From Actinomyces massiliensis 4401292 (lineage in GTDB: Bacteria; Actinomycetota; Actinomycetes; Actinomycetales; Actinomycetaceae): a stretch of 64,000 nucleotides of DNA. The notes below the pieces were generated by a model that was not told the origin of the DNA, ran no database searches, and saw only the letters and a program-made list of their open reading frames with translations. Shown piece after piece: positions 42,926-52,248 of this stretch; the first letter of the stretch is position 1; every line of letters begins with the position of its first letter. The DNA lies in assembly GCF_000269805.1 (NCBI RefSeq), contig NZ_JH711481.1, positions 285,497 through 349,496 of the forward strand. Reading direction: 5' to 3'. The translations under genes and the position numbers were made by a program.

Positions 42926-45232
42926 ATGGAACCACCAGCGAACGGCAAACCCGAGTCCGCCAACGAACCTACCGAACCCACTGAATCCGCCGAACCCACC
43001 GAGTCGACCGGCACAGGCGCCGACTCCTCGGTCATCGAATCGGCCAGCGAAGCCCCCGCCGAGCCCGCCCCCCCTTCCCCCGACCCCGTCCCTGCGGCCC
43101 CTGAGACCAGCCACTCCGCCGAGCCCGATACGTCCGGCGAGCCGGCCCCACCCCATCCCGACAAGCAGCCCATCAACTGGGGGGTATTCCTCGCCTCCGC
43201 CGTCATCATCGCGATTGTCACCGCCGGCGCCTTCATCTCGCCCACGGTTGTGCAGAGCGCCTTCGATGCGGCCGTCAACTGGGCCGGGAAGTGGTTCGGA
43301 TCCTTCTACATCCTTCTCATCACGGCCTCGCTCGCGTTCGTCCTCCTGGTCGCCCTGAGCAAGTACGGGCGCGTGCGGCTCGGTCCGGACAACTCCACCC
43401 CGGACTTCTCCACCTTCTCCTGGGCCGCCATGCTCTTCGCCGCCGGAATCGGCACCGGCATCATGTTCTTCGCCATCGCCGAGCCCGTCTCCCAGTACAT
43501 GAAGCCGCCCGTCGGCGAGGGCGAGACCGTCGAAGCCGCGCGGCACGCCGTCGTCCTGGCGATCTTCCACTATGGAATCTCCGGCTGGGGCGTCTACGCG
43601 ATCATGGGCATGGCCATGGCCTACTTCGCCTACCGGCGCCGCGACGCGCTGGCGGTGCGCTCCACCCTGCGCCCGCTGCTCGGGGACCGCGTGGACGGCT
43701 GGGCCGGCGACATCGTGGACACCGCGGCGCTCGTCGGCGGCGTCTTCGGGATCGCGGCCTCGCTGGGAGTCGGCGTCGTCCAGCTCAACGTGGCCCTCGA
43801 CATCCTCTTCGGCATCCCGCAGGGCATCGGCGCGCAGATCGGCCTGATCGTGCTGTCCGTGATCATGGCGACGGTCTCGGCCACCACCGGCGTGGACCGG
43901 GGCGTGCGCATCCTGTCCAACATGAACGTGGTCCTCGCCATCGGCTTGGCCCTGTGGGTCATGATCACCGGCGACACGGCCTTCCTCATGGACTCCCTCA
44001 TCGGGAGCGTCGGCGACTTCATGGTCCAGTTCCCGCAGCTGACCCTGGAGACCTACGCCTACAACCGGCCCGAGGAGTGGCTCAACGAATGGACGCTGTT
44101 CTTCTGGGCCTGGTGGATCACCTGGGGAGCCTTCGTCGGCATGTTCCTGGCCCGCATCTCCCGCGGCCGCACGTTCCGCGAATTCATCTTCGGCGCCCTC
44201 ATCCTGCCCTTCTCCTACGTGGTGATGTGGGTGGCGATCTTCGGCAACAGCGCCCTGGAACTCATCCGCTCGGGCGACACCGACTTCGCCGAGACCACCA
44301 TCTCCAAGCCCGAGCAGGGCCTCTACCTCCTGCTCAACGCCGCCGGCGGAAAGCCCGTCATCGCCCTCGCCCTGTTCATCGGCATCCTCTTCTACGTCAC
44401 GAGCGCCGACTCCGGGGCCCTGGTCATGTCGAGCCTGTCCAGCCGGATCAAGGGCGAGCGCGAGGACGCCGCCCCATGGCTGCGGATCTTCTGGGCTACC
44501 CTGACCGGCATCCTCACCATCGCCATGCTCGTGGCCGGAGGCATCACCATCCTCCAGCAGGCGACGCTGGTGATGGCGCTGCCCTTCAGCTTCATCCTCG
44601 TCGTGATCATGGCCTGCCTGCTCAAGGCGCTTCATCAGGAGGCGAGCTACAACCTGGCCCGCTCGCGCGCCTACCGCAACCGACAGGTCGGCTTCACCGG
44701 AACCGCGGCCAGTCTGCAGCGCGTCTCCTGGCGCGACCGCCTGTCGCACACCTTCGCCCACGTCACCCCCGAGCAGGCTCAGCGAGCGCTGGACCGGCGC
44801 ATTGTGCCGGCGCTGGAGGCGATGGCCGCCGAGATCGAGAAGGAGAAGCTGGACGCGGAGGTCTATGTCGAGGGGAAGGAGGCCGAGGACCCCGACGACG
44901 AGCGCAACTACCTGGGCCGCGTCACCCTGCTGGTGACAGACCCGCACAACGAGGCCCGCGACGGCGAGAGCGAGCCCGAGGTCCTCGAGCGCGCGGGCGG
45001 CCGACAGGTCTTCCGCTACGTGGTACGCATGGTCGAGACCCCGGCCCCCTCCTACGGCGGCGGCATGAATGAGGCCGACGACGTCACGGTGCGGCTCGAG
45101 GTGCGACTGCGCGGCGGCGGAGTGGGCTACGACATCATGGACTGGTCCGCCGACCAGGTCGCCCACGACGTCCTGGACCACTACGAGCGCTGGCTGGAGT
45201 ACCTGGGCACGAGCAGCACCGCGCACGTCTGA
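42926..45232 (+). CDS. betT: BCCT-family choline/glycine-betaine transporter (BetT-like)
   Basis: 768 residues. An acidic, Pro/Glu/Thr-rich N-terminal tail (1-70) precedes twelve membrane helices (about 75-580). The BCCT signature is seen in FFWAWWITWGAFVGMFLARISRGRT (read as WAWWITWGAFVGMFLARI). A 190-residue cytoplasmic C-terminal domain follows, as in BetT, where it senses osmotic stress. The substrate is probably choline or betaine, imported with Na+ or H+. No betaine-synthesis genes adjoin. TGGAGT precedes the ATG. The exact substrate cannot be read from the sequence. Confidence 0.88.
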   Translation: MEPPANGKPESANEPTEPTESAEPTESTGTGADSSVIESASEAPAEPAPPSPDPVPAAPETSHSAEPDTSGEPAPPHPDKQPINWGVFLASAVIIAIVTAGAFISPTVVQSAFDAAVNWAGKWFGSFYILLITASLAFVLLVALSKYGRVRLGPDNSTPDFSTFSWAAMLFAAGIGTGIMFFAIAEPVSQYMKPPVGEGETVEAARHAVVLAIFHYGISGWGVYAIMGMAMAYFAYRRRDALAVRSTLRPLLGDRVDGWAGDIVDTAALVGGVFGIAASLGVGVVQLNVALDILFGIPQGIGAQIGLIVLSVIMATVSATTGVDRGVRILSNMNVVLAIGLALWVMITGDTAFLMDSLIGSVGDFMVQFPQLTLETYAYNRPEEWLNEWTLFFWAWWITWGAFVGMFLARISRGRTFREFIFGALILPFSYVVMWVAIFGNSALELIRSGDTDFAETTISKPEQGLYLLLNAAGGKPVIALALFIGILFYVTSADSGALVMSSLSSRIKGEREDAAPWLRIFWATLTGILTIAMLVAGGITILQQATLVMALPFSFILVVIMACLLKALHQEASYNLARSRAYRNRQVGFTGTAASLQRVSWRDRLSHTFAHVTPEQAQRALDRRIVPALEAMAAEIEKEKLDAEVYVEGKEAEDPDDERNYLGRVTLLVTDPHNEARDGESEPEVLERAGGRQVFRYVVRMVETPAPSYGGGMNEADDVTVRLEVRLRGGGVGYDIMDWSADQVAHDVLDHYERWLEYLGTSSTAHV

Positions 45233-45281
45233 GGCTGGAACCGGGCGCCGGGCGCCCGCCCGAGGCCACCCCGTCTCCGAC

Positions 45282-46823
45282 TCAGGAAGGGGTCTGAGCA
45301 TCGACAGACCCTTGAGCCGGACGTGAGCGGACGTGTGCTGCAGCAAGCGCGAGCAGGACCACAGCGGCCATCCCGGTCACTACGGCGCAGGCGGCCAGCA
45401 CAACGTGCATCGCGTGGATGTAGGCGCCGCAGGCGGCGGCTCGCAGGGTGGACGCCGCCGGGTCCGACATCCGGGCTGCTGCGGCGAACGCCGTCGTGAC
45501 CGAGCCGCTGACGGCGGATGCGGCCGGATCGGGCAGGGTGGCCGCCAGTTCCGCGACCCCCTGTCCGTAGCGGTTTCCGGTCAGCGAGCCGAGCAGGGCA
45601 ATGCCCAGGACTGCGCCGAGCTGACGAATCGCATTAAGAAGAGCCGCCCCCGCGCCGCCGCGCTCACTGGGAACGGCGCTCATGGCCGCCTGGATCCCGT
45701 GGGCCTGACCGATCCCCAGACCGAGACCCGCAACGAGCAGGCCCCAGAACATGGGCTGGTAGCCGCTCGTCGCGCTCGTGGTGGAGCACAGCCACAGACC
45801 GACGGCGGCGAGCGCCATCGCCGCGGGAAGGATGAGCTCGCGCGCGGCCCGGACTCGCGACAGGCCGGAGGAGATCACCGCCCCGACCACGGCTGTCAAG
45901 GCGACGGGCATGAGCATGAGTCCCCCTGCAGCCGCGTCGTGGCCGAGGATGGTCTGCAGGTAGTCCGGGGTGACGAACAGCAGGCCGAACAGCACGAAGT
46001 TGATGCCCATCAGAACCAGGGACGAGACCCGGAAGCGGTAATGAGCAAGCAGGCCGAGGTCGGTCAGCCGGTCGCGGGCGCGGAGCTCGACGACGACGAA
46101 TACGGCAAGCGCGAGAGCGCCCGCTGCGATCGGGCTCCACGTTGCGGGTGCGCTCCAGGTGTGCTCGGCATTGATCAGCCCCCAGGTGATGAGGGCGAGG
46201 CCGAGCGCGGCGGCGACGACCTGGACGACAGGCAGGCTGCGTCGGCCGGCTGCCGGGCGGCCGACGGGGACGAGCCTCAGGCACATGGCGAGGACGACGA
46301 CGGCGACGGCGATGTCGAGCCAGAACATGGCCCGCCACCCCCACCTGTCGATCATCGACCCGCCGATCAGCGGGCCGAGCGGCGCGCCGACGGCCCCGGC
46401 GGCCGTCCATGTCGCGGTGGCCAGGGCCTTGCGCGCATCGTCGAACATCTGCGGGATGAGGGCCAGTGACATCGGCGTGAAGACCGAGGCAGCCAGCCCC
46501 ATGACTACACGGGCGGCTATGAGGACGCCGACCGACGTGGACACGGCCGCCAGGCACGCCCCCGCGCAGAAGCCGACGACCCCGGCCACGAGCAGGCGCC
46601 GGTGCCCCAGCCGGTCGCCAAGAGCCCCGCCCGGCAGCAGAACCACCAGGAAGGCGAGGTTGTAGGAGGAGACAACCCACTCGAGCCCGCCCGTGCTCGC
46701 CCCGAGCCCCGCGGACAGGGCCGGGAGCGCGACGTTGATCATGGTCGTGTTCATGAACAGCAGGACCATGCCGAGCGACAAGGCCGCCAGGCCGAACCAG
46801 TTCGATGCGTGATCCTCTCTCAT
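45282..46823 (-). CDS. MFS multidrug efflux transporter, DHA2 (14-helix, QacA/EmrB) type
   Basis: 513 residues with fourteen hydrophobic helices. LLFMNTTMINVALPAL (helix 1), GGALGDRLGHRRLL (motif A) and GRVVMGLAASVFTP-like motif C (ARVVMGLAASVFTPM) are present. It exports drugs or toxic metabolites with proton antiport. The ATG at 46823 lies in an 18-base palindrome and seven bases after TAGGCT, so the mRNA is probably leaderless and the palindrome may be a repressor site. An open frame continues upstream to 47123 but crosses the promoter and the divergent TetR gene. Confidence 0.87.
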   Translation of the reverse strand: MREDHASNWFGLAALSLGMVLLFMNTTMINVALPALSAGLGASTGGLEWVVSSYNLAFLVVLLPGGALGDRLGHRRLLVAGVVGFCAGACLAAVSTSVGVLIAARVVMGLAASVFTPMSLALIPQMFDDARKALATATWTAAGAVGAPLGPLIGGSMIDRWGWRAMFWLDIAVAVVVLAMCLRLVPVGRPAAGRRSLPVVQVVAAALGLALITWGLINAEHTWSAPATWSPIAAGALALAVFVVVELRARDRLTDLGLLAHYRFRVSSLVLMGINFVLFGLLFVTPDYLQTILGHDAAAGGLMLMPVALTAVVGAVISSGLSRVRAARELILPAAMALAAVGLWLCSTTSATSGYQPMFWGLLVAGLGLGIGQAHGIQAAMSAVPSERGGAGAALLNAIRQLGAVLGIALLGSLTGNRYGQGVAELAATLPDPAASAVSGSVTTAFAAAARMSDPAASTLRAAACGAYIHAMHVVLAACAVVTGMAAVVLLALAAAHVRSRPAQGSVDAQTPS

Positions 46824-46832
46824 ATGAGAGAG
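46815..46832. promoter_or_regulatory. 18-bp palindrome over the MFS start codon
   Basis: CTCTCTCATATGAGAGAG is perfectly symmetric, and its central ATG is the MFS start. A divergent TetR gene begins 134 bases away, so it is a candidate operator. Confidence 0.55.
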
Positions 46833-46891
46833 CCTATCATGACGAGCGGCGGGCACCTCGCGCACGCACGCCCAGGGCTGCACAGGAATGA

Positions 46892-46928
46892 ACCGATCTC
46901 GGCGCGGAAAACGACCGATCTCGGCGAA
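46892..46928. repeat. 22-bp repeat array (2 units)
   Basis: ACCGATCTCGG at 46892 and 46914, ending CTCGGCGAAA, just upstream of the TetR promoter. Confidence 0.85.
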
Positions 46929-46952
46929 AATAAGGGGGGCGGGCGGGGTCCG

Positions 46953-46958
46953 TACAAT
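46953..46958 (+). promoter_or_regulatory. Leaderless -10 box of the TetR gene
   Basis: TACAAT lies seven bases before the ATG at 46966. Confidence 0.5.
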
Positions 46959-46965
46959 CGCGGGC

Positions 46966-47586
46966 ATGACCAGCACACCGGGCACCTCGGGCGGCCGGCG
47001 CATCCGCAAGAAGCTCGCCACTCGACGCGCCATCCGCCGCACGGCCCTGGACCTGTTCACCGCCCACGGCTTCGACGCCGTCACCGTCGAGCAGATCACC
47101 GAGGCCGCCGACGTGGCGCCCATGACCTTCTACCGCCACTTCGGGACCAAGCAGGCCCTCGTCCTGGACATCGCCCTCACCGACCAGATCGCCCGCGCCC
47201 TCGACCGTGCGCTCACACCCCCGGACCCCGGACAGCCCCCCGACATCGACCGCGCGCTCGACGACCTGCTGGCCGACGCCGACCAGTGGCTCGACGACCT
47301 CGCCCGCAGGATCCGGCTCATCCGCGACAACCCGGCCCTCCAGGACGCCCTGTGGCAGCGCTCCACCGACTGGACCGCCGTTGTCGAGCGCCACCTGCCC
47401 GACGACGGCCTGACCGCGCGCGCTCGGGCGCGCGCCATCACCGGCGTCGCCATCGAGGCCGCCCTCGCCTGGCCCGGTCCCGCCAACCGTCCCGACCGGA
47501 CCTCGGCCGCCTCCCTGCGCGAGCACCTCACCCGGGCCCTGGCCGTCCTCCGCACGACGCCATCGGAACCCTCCCGGCCGGCCTGA
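46966..47586 (+). CDS. TetR-family regulator of the divergent efflux pump
   Basis: 206 residues. The N-terminal HTH (about 20-70) reads ATRRAIRRTALDLFTAHGF, then VTVEQITEAADVAPMTFYRHFGTKQALV, a textbook TetR domain. The C-terminal domain (about 80-200) is helical with Ala/Asp/Arg-rich content and has no named ligand motif. It is divergent from the DHA2 pump gene, whose start codon is covered by a perfect palindrome. The likely role is drug-relieved repression of the pump (inference). The ATG was chosen from the promoter position; an upstream ATG at 46888 lies inside the 22-bp repeats. Confidence 0.9.
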   Translation: MTSTPGTSGGRRIRKKLATRRAIRRTALDLFTAHGFDAVTVEQITEAADVAPMTFYRHFGTKQALVLDIALTDQIARALDRALTPPDPGQPPDIDRALDDLLADADQWLDDLARRIRLIRDNPALQDALWQRSTDWTAVVERHLPDDGLTARARARAITGVAIEAALAWPGPANRPDRTSAASLREHLTRALAVLRTTPSEPSRPA

Positions 47587-47590
47587 AACC

Positions 47591-47662
47591 GCTTACTGCG
47601 CCTCTTTCCCCCTTACTGCGCTCCTTTTCCTCGTACAGTAAGAGGGAAAGGAGCGCAGTAAA
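47591..47662. terminator. Nested inverted repeats between the TetR gene and upp
   Basis: TTACTGCGCTCCTTT (47613-47627) pairs perfectly with AAAGGAGCGCAGTAA (47647-47661). An upstream CTTACTGCGCCTCTTTCCC can compete for the same right arm, and CTTTCCCCCTTACTG pairs with CAGTAAGAGGGAAAG. The overlap of alternatives resembles an attenuator but may be only a strong terminator. Confidence 0.6.
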
Positions 47663-47728
47663 GGCAGCAGGCGACGTCACGGCCACGGGCGCAGCCGCGG
47701 TTCTGCACGTCGGGCGGGCCCGCACGCG

Positions 47729-47734
47729 TAGGCT
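47729..47734 (+). promoter_or_regulatory. Leaderless -10 box of upp
   Basis: TAGGCT lies six bases before the ATG at 47741. Confidence 0.5.
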
Positions 47735-47740
47735 GATCAC

Positions 47741-48379
47741 ATGCGTCTTCACGTTGCCGATCACCCGCTCATCGACCACAAGCTCTCGGTCCTGCGCGAC
47801 CGGAGAACGCCGTCGGCCGTCTTCCGTCCGCTGGTCGATGAGCTCGTCACCCTGCTGGCCTACGAGGCCACTCGCGAGGTGCGCACCGAGAAGGTCGAGA
47901 TCACCACCCCGGTGGCAGTCGCCCACTGCCTGCGCCTGGCCGAGCCGCGGCCCATCGTCGTGCCGATCCTGCGGGCGGGCCTGGGCATGCTCGAGGGCAT
48001 GACTCGGCTGCTGCCCACGGCGGAGGTCGGCTTCCTGGGCATGAAGCGCGACGACGACACCCTCGAGGTCGAGACCTACGCCAACCGCCTGCCGGACGAC
48101 CTGTCCGGCCGCCAGTGCTTCGTCATCGACCCCATGCTCGCCACCGGCCACACCCTGGTCGCCGCCATCGACTACCTGCTGGAGCGCGGTGCCCGCGACG
48201 TCACCGCCATCTGCCTCATCGCCGCCCCGGAGGGCATCAAGACCCTTGAGGCCGCTGTGGGCGATCGCGCCAACGTCACCGTGGTCACCGCGGCCGAGGA
48301 CGAGCGGCTCAACGAGCACGCCTACATCGTCCCGGGCCTGGGCGACGCCGGCGACCGCCTCTACGGCATCATCGACTGA
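47741..48379 (+). CDS. upp: Uracil phosphoribosyltransferase
   Basis: 212 residues. It makes UMP from uracil and PRPP in the cytoplasm. Seen: the PRPP loop [11 protein letters not shown] (Asp130 onward), [24 protein letters not shown] and the uracil-binding C-terminal [12 protein letters not shown]. All family landmarks and the usual length are present. It pairs functionally with the uracil permease at 14674, though they are 32 kb apart. A leaderless-type promoter precedes it, and the gene seems to be transcribed alone. Confidence 0.96.
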   Translation: MRLHVADHPLIDHKLSVLRDRRTPSAVFRPLVDELVTLLAYEATREVRTEKVEITTPVAVAHCLRLAEPRPIVVPILRAGLGMLEGMTRLLPTAEVGFLGMKRDDDTLEVETYANRLPDDLSGRQCFVIDPMLATGHTLVAAIDYLLERGARDVTAICLIAAPEGIKTLEAAVGDRANVTVVTAAEDERLNEHAYIVPGLGDAGDRLYGIID

Positions 48380-48435
48380 CGGCCGGCGTCCCGTCAGCGT
48401 GCGGCCGGCGCAGCCCGCCCACAGCCGCACCCCTT

Positions 48436-48454
48436 TGTTAGGAAAGCCTAAGCT
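48436..48454. promoter_or_regulatory. Iron box (DtxR/IdeR type)
   Basis: TGTTAGGAAAGCCTAAGCT contains TTAGG-N4-CCTAA, the core of the DtxR/IdeR consensus TTAGGTTAGSCTAACCTAA. It lies about 60 bases before the siderophore ABC operon and 5 bases upstream of a CATAGGCT -10 candidate, so iron-dependent repression is likely. Confidence 0.75.
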
Positions 48455-48505
48455 GCCATAGGCTCCGGCTGTTCGCCGTTACCTTTCCGTGCCCTAAGGA
48501 CACCC

Positions 48506-49615
48506 ATGCAGCTCTCCCGCAAGCAATTCCTCCTCGCCTCCCTCACCGCCGCCACGAGCACCGCCCTGGCCGCCTGCTCGAGCTCGGACGGCTCGGGCGG
48601 CACAGGCGATGGCGGCACCCGCACGATCACCGACCACGGCGACAAGCAGGTCACCCTGCCGGCCACGGTCACACGCGTGGCGATCGACCAGATCCCGATC
48701 GAGTCGACCTATATCGCCTACTTCGACGGTTCGGCGCCCAACCTCGTCGGCATGAGCGCGGCCCGGGTGGCCGCCCTGAAGGACACCATCGCCGCCGAGA
48801 TCGCTCCCGAGATCCTCGAGGTGGACACCTCCTACTACGACAACGGCGAGCTCAACGTCGAATCGCTGCTGGCGCTCAACGTGGATGTCGTCCTGTACAA
48901 CGCCAGCAACGACAAGCACGGCCAGCTGTTCGAGCAGGCCGGCATCCCCGCCGTCGGCTTCACCACGGAGGGCGACCCGACCAGCACCTACGCGGACTGG
49001 ATGCACCTGCTGGAGGACGTGTTCGATGAGCCCGGCAAGATGACCGACAAGATCGCCCTCGGCACCGGGTACGTCGAGGACGCCCAGGCGCGCGCCGCCC
49101 AGATCGCGGAGGCCGACAAACTCTCGACATTCGTGCTCATGGGCGTCAAGGACGGCATGATCACGGTGGCCGCGGGCACCGAGGGCTGGTTCACCGACTC
49201 CTGGGCCAAGCGCATGAATTACACCGACTCGGCCAAGGACCTCACCGGCTCCGCCGCACCGACCGAGCTCGAGACGGTCCTCGACTGGAACTCGGACTGC
49301 ATCCTGGTGACGGGCAAGGGGATGAGCGACCTGACCGCCAAGGATATCCTGGCGGGAAGCGCCGGCGGCGTCGATTTCACCCAGTTGAAGGCCTATGAGA
49401 ACAAGGCCGTCTACTCCACCGGCCTGGGCATGTGGAACTGGTTCACCCCCAATCCGGATGCGTCGCTGGCCGCCTACTGGGTCGGCTCCAGCCTCTACCC
49501 GGACAAGTTCACCGACATCGACCTGCCCGCTCTGACCAAGGACTACTACAAGCAGATGTACGCCTTCGACCTGACCGATGACCAGGTCACGACGATCATC
49601 AACCCCGACGCCTGA
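48506..49615 (+). CDS. Iron-siderophore ABC transporter substrate-binding lipoprotein
   Basis: 369 residues. The N-terminal signal peptide ends in the lipobox LAAC (SRKQFLLASLTAATSTALAAC), giving a lipid-anchored protein outside the membrane. The rest is a periplasmic-binding-protein type III fold (FecB/FepB): TITDHGDKQVTLPATVTRV near the mature start, ESLLALNVDVVLYNAS and VLMGVKDG. It captures a ferric siderophore and passes it to the permease encoded next. An iron box precedes the gene; AAGGA is the ribosome binding site. The siderophore type cannot be told. Confidence 0.9.
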   Translation: MQLSRKQFLLASLTAATSTALAACSSSDGSGGTGDGGTRTITDHGDKQVTLPATVTRVAIDQIPIESTYIAYFDGSAPNLVGMSAARVAALKDTIAAEIAPEILEVDTSYYDNGELNVESLLALNVDVVLYNASNDKHGQLFEQAGIPAVGFTTEGDPTSTYADWMHLLEDVFDEPGKMTDKIALGTGYVEDAQARAAQIAEADKLSTFVLMGVKDGMITVAAGTEGWFTDSWAKRMNYTDSAKDLTGSAAPTELETVLDWNSDCILVTGKGMSDLTAKDILAGSAGGVDFTQLKAYENKAVYSTGLGMWNWFTPNPDASLAAYWVGSSLYPDKFTDIDLPALTKDYYKQMYAFDLTDDQVTTIINPDA

Positions 49616-50646
49616 TGCAAGCCCCCTTCCTGCACCGGGCCCGTCTGCGCCCCTGGGTCCTGCCGCTCCTGGTGGTTCTCGTGCTGGCCTGCGCCGCGGT
49701 GTCCATCATGGTGGGCCGCTACGGCGTGAGTCCGCAGGAGATGGTCGGGGCGATCGGCGCCCGCATCACGGGTGGGGTCTCCCCGGACCGGAGGGCCGAC
49801 TCGGTGGTATTCAACCTGCGGATGCCCCGCATCACCGTCGCGATCCTCATCGGGTCGGGCATGGCGGTCTCGGGCGCCGCCTTCCAATCGCTCTTCTCCA
49901 ACCCGCTGGCCACTCCGGACACGCTGGGCGTGGCCTCGGGAACCTGCGTGGGGGCCGTCGTCGCCCTGCTGCTGGGGTGGGGGATGCTCGGCGTTCAGCT
50001 CACGGCGCTGGTGGCCGGCCTGATCACGGTGGCCGTCACGACGGCGGTGGCGCGCCGCCGCAACGGGGGCACCGACGTCGTCACCCTGGTACTGGCGGGC
50101 GTGATCGTCTCCGCCCTGGCGGACGCCGTCCTGTCGATGCTCAAGCTCACCGCGGATCCCACCAGCAAGCTGCCGGAGATCACCTACTGGCTCATGGGGT
50201 CCCTGGCGGGGTCGTCCTGGCAGCAGATCGCCCTGGCGACGCCCTTCATCGTGATCGGCTCCGGCGTCATCGTGGCTCTGCGGTGGCGGCTCAATGTGCT
50301 GGCCCTGTCCGAGGACGAGGCGCGGGCGGCGGGGGTGGACGTCCGCCGCCTGCGCATCCTGCTGATCGTGTGCGCGACGGTGGTGACGGCGTCGGTGATC
50401 TCCCTGTGCGGCCAGGTCGGGTGGGTCGGGCTCATCGTGCCTCACGCGGCGCGCATGCTGACCGGCTCCGACAACCGGTACCTGATCCCGGTCTGCCTGC
50501 TGCTGGGGGCGAGCGCCATGATCGCGATCGACACGGTCGCGCGCACGCTGACCGCCTCGGAGGTTCCCGTCTCCGTCGTCACTGCGATCGTGGGGGCGCC
50601 CTTCTTCATCACGCTGCTGCGCCGCACGGGCGGGGTGCAGGCATGA
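49615..50646 (+). CDS. Iron-siderophore ABC transporter permease, FecCD family
   Basis: 343 residues with nine to ten membrane helices. Family signatures: LRMPRITVAILIGSGMAVSGAAFQSLFSNPLATPDTLG (read as RMPRITVAILIGSGMAVSG, then NPLATPDTLGV), ALRWRLNVLALSEDEARAAGV, and the late GQVGWVGLIVPHAARML, which contacts the ATPase. A single permease gene is present, so it may form a homodimer. Its ATG overlaps the binding-protein stop (TGATG), giving translational coupling. Confidence 0.93.
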   Translation: MQAPFLHRARLRPWVLPLLVVLVLACAAVSIMVGRYGVSPQEMVGAIGARITGGVSPDRRADSVVFNLRMPRITVAILIGSGMAVSGAAFQSLFSNPLATPDTLGVASGTCVGAVVALLLGWGMLGVQLTALVAGLITVAVTTAVARRRNGGTDVVTLVLAGVIVSALADAVLSMLKLTADPTSKLPEITYWLMGSLAGSSWQQIALATPFIVIGSGVIVALRWRLNVLALSEDEARAAGVDVRRLRILLIVCATVVTASVISLCGQVGWVGLIVPHAARMLTGSDNRYLIPVCLLLGASAMIAIDTVARTLTASEVPVSVVTAIVGAPFFITLLRRTGGVQA

Positions 50647-51443
50647 GCCCGAAGCTGGTGGTGGACGACGGCACCTTCCGCTATCCGGGTGCGCCGACCC
50701 CGATCCTGGAGCACATCGAGGTCGAGGTCGGGGATCGCGAGCTGCTGGCGATCCTGGGCCCCAATGGGGCGGGCAAGACGACGCTGCTGCGCACCATGCT
50801 CGGCCTGCAGAAGTGGGAGTCCGGGGCGACCCTTCTCGACGGCGTCGATCTGGCCGCGCTATCCCCCCGGGAAGTCGGGCGGCGGATCGCCTACGTGCCG
50901 CAGACTCGCAATTCCAATGCGACCGGTTTGACGGGCCTGGACATGGTGATGCTCGGGCGCAGCCCGCACCTGCCGCTGCTCGCCCAGCCGGGGCCGCGCG
51001 AACGGGAGATGGCCGAGGAGGCCCTGGCGGGTATCGGCGCGGAGGCGCTGGCGCTCATGCCGTGCCGGACGATGTCGGGCGGGCAGTTCCAGATGGTGCT
51101 CATCGCCCGAGCGCTGGTGGCGGAGCCGGAGGTGCTGGTCCTGGACGAGCCGGAGACCGGTTTGGACTTCCACAATCAGCTGATCGTCCTGGACCTGCTG
51201 CGCACGCTGATCCGCGAGCGGGGCCTGAGCGTCATCATGAACACGCACTACCCGGCGCACGCCCTGGGAATCGCCGACCGCGTGCTGCTCCTGGACTCCC
51301 AGCACCGGGCGACATCCGGTCCGACCCGCGAGGTCATGGACGAGGCGACGCTGGCCCGGGTCTTCGGGGTCGAGGTCTGCATCGGCGAGCTCGAGCACCG
51401 CGGGGAATCGCTGACGACGGTCGTGCCGGTGCGGGTGGTGTAG
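50643..51443 (+). CDS. Iron-siderophore ABC transporter ATP-binding protein, FepC-like
   Basis: 266 residues. Walker A GPNGAGKT (39-46), Q-loop YVPQTRNSN, signature MSGGQ (Met for the usual Leu), Walker B VLVLDEPETGLD and the H-loop MNTHYP are all present and ordered. It hydrolyses ATP on the cytoplasmic side to drive import. The ATG overlaps the permease stop (ATGA). It is the last gene of the iron operon; decayed DNA follows. Confidence 0.93.
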   Translation: MSPKLVVDDGTFRYPGAPTPILEHIEVEVGDRELLAILGPNGAGKTTLLRTMLGLQKWESGATLLDGVDLAALSPREVGRRIAYVPQTRNSNATGLTGLDMVMLGRSPHLPLLAQPGPREREMAEEALAGIGAEALALMPCRTMSGGQFQMVLIARALVAEPEVLVLDEPETGLDFHNQLIVLDLLRTLIRERGLSVIMNTHYPAHALGIADRVLLLDSQHRATSGPTREVMDEATLARVFGVEVCIGELEHRGESLTTVVPVRVV

Positions 51444-51498
51444 GCGGGGAATCACCTTTTCCAGCATCCGTTTTGTTGTGGTGTTGAGATGGCGGGGT

Positions 51499-51938
51499 TC
51501 ATGAGTTGTCGTTGTTGTTGATGGTTTGGATTTCGGCGACGGGGATGTTGGTGGTGGATGTGGTGGTGACGGGGTCGAGGTCTCCGGTGGCGCCGTCGGT
51601 GGCGGTGTAGGAGATCGAGTAGCCCACTGAGATGTCCAGGGGTGTGGTTCCGCCCAGGTGGGCTGAGGAGCGGGTGAACTCGATCGTGCAGTCAGACGTC
51701 CCCTCTCCTGTTCCCTTGGTCCAGGGGGTGCCGAAAAGCCTTGGCAGTTCGGCTCTGAGTCCGGGGTGGAGAGTCTGAGGCCATCAGAGACCGCCGTGAC
51801 GGTGGCGGTCGCTGGTCCTGCTGTGGCGGTGGCCGTGACTTTCGCGGGGGTCTGGTCGGTGGCCCATACCCAGACACACCCACAACCACCACCATCGCCC
51901 CAACCCCACCACACACCAACCAAGAACAGCACGACCAA
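51499..51938 (-). pseudogene. Frameshifted gene for a small exported or membrane protein
   Basis: On the minus strand one frame begins with a hydrophobic segment (VVLFLVGVWWGWGDGGG) and continues TDQTPAKVTATATAGPATATV. A second frame takes over near 51760 and reads GTSDCTIEFTRSSAHLGGTT, DISVGYSISYTATDGATG and IQTINNNDNS before a stop. Neither frame alone makes a sensible protein, and the second has no start codon. The first begins at TTG. It looks like an exported beta-rich protein interrupted by a frameshift. The strand is G/T- and A/C-skewed like other accessory DNA here. Confidence 0.4.
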
Positions 51939-52248
51939 CGGAAGGCGACATCGGCTCCATCACGGCCTTTCAACACCAGGAAACAGGGAACCGATCGAGG
52001 ATAGGCCTTATTTATTCCACCCATCAACGGCTACCCATGAGCAGTTCTCCCCATAACGCGAGGACTACTTGACCGCAGATCGTTGATAATCTGAAAAATT
52101 ACACAGCACTCTAGAGTCTCCATATAGTCTCTACAGCGCGCGCAAATGGGCTGTAACGCTATGGGGTGAGGTCTGGAAGGTCCGAGGCCGATGTCGTGTA
52201 ATCATTCACAGTCATGGAGTCCCGGCGCGCCGCCGAGTCGTGGAAATG

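Noticed and set aside
42869-45346. 825-codon open frame on the minus strand
   Set aside because: Antisense to the BCCT transporter, with typical shadow composition (Asp/Glu/His/Gly-rich).
46824-47123. 100-residue extension of the DHA2 transporter
   Set aside because: It crosses the promoter, the 22-bp repeats and the start of the divergent TetR gene.
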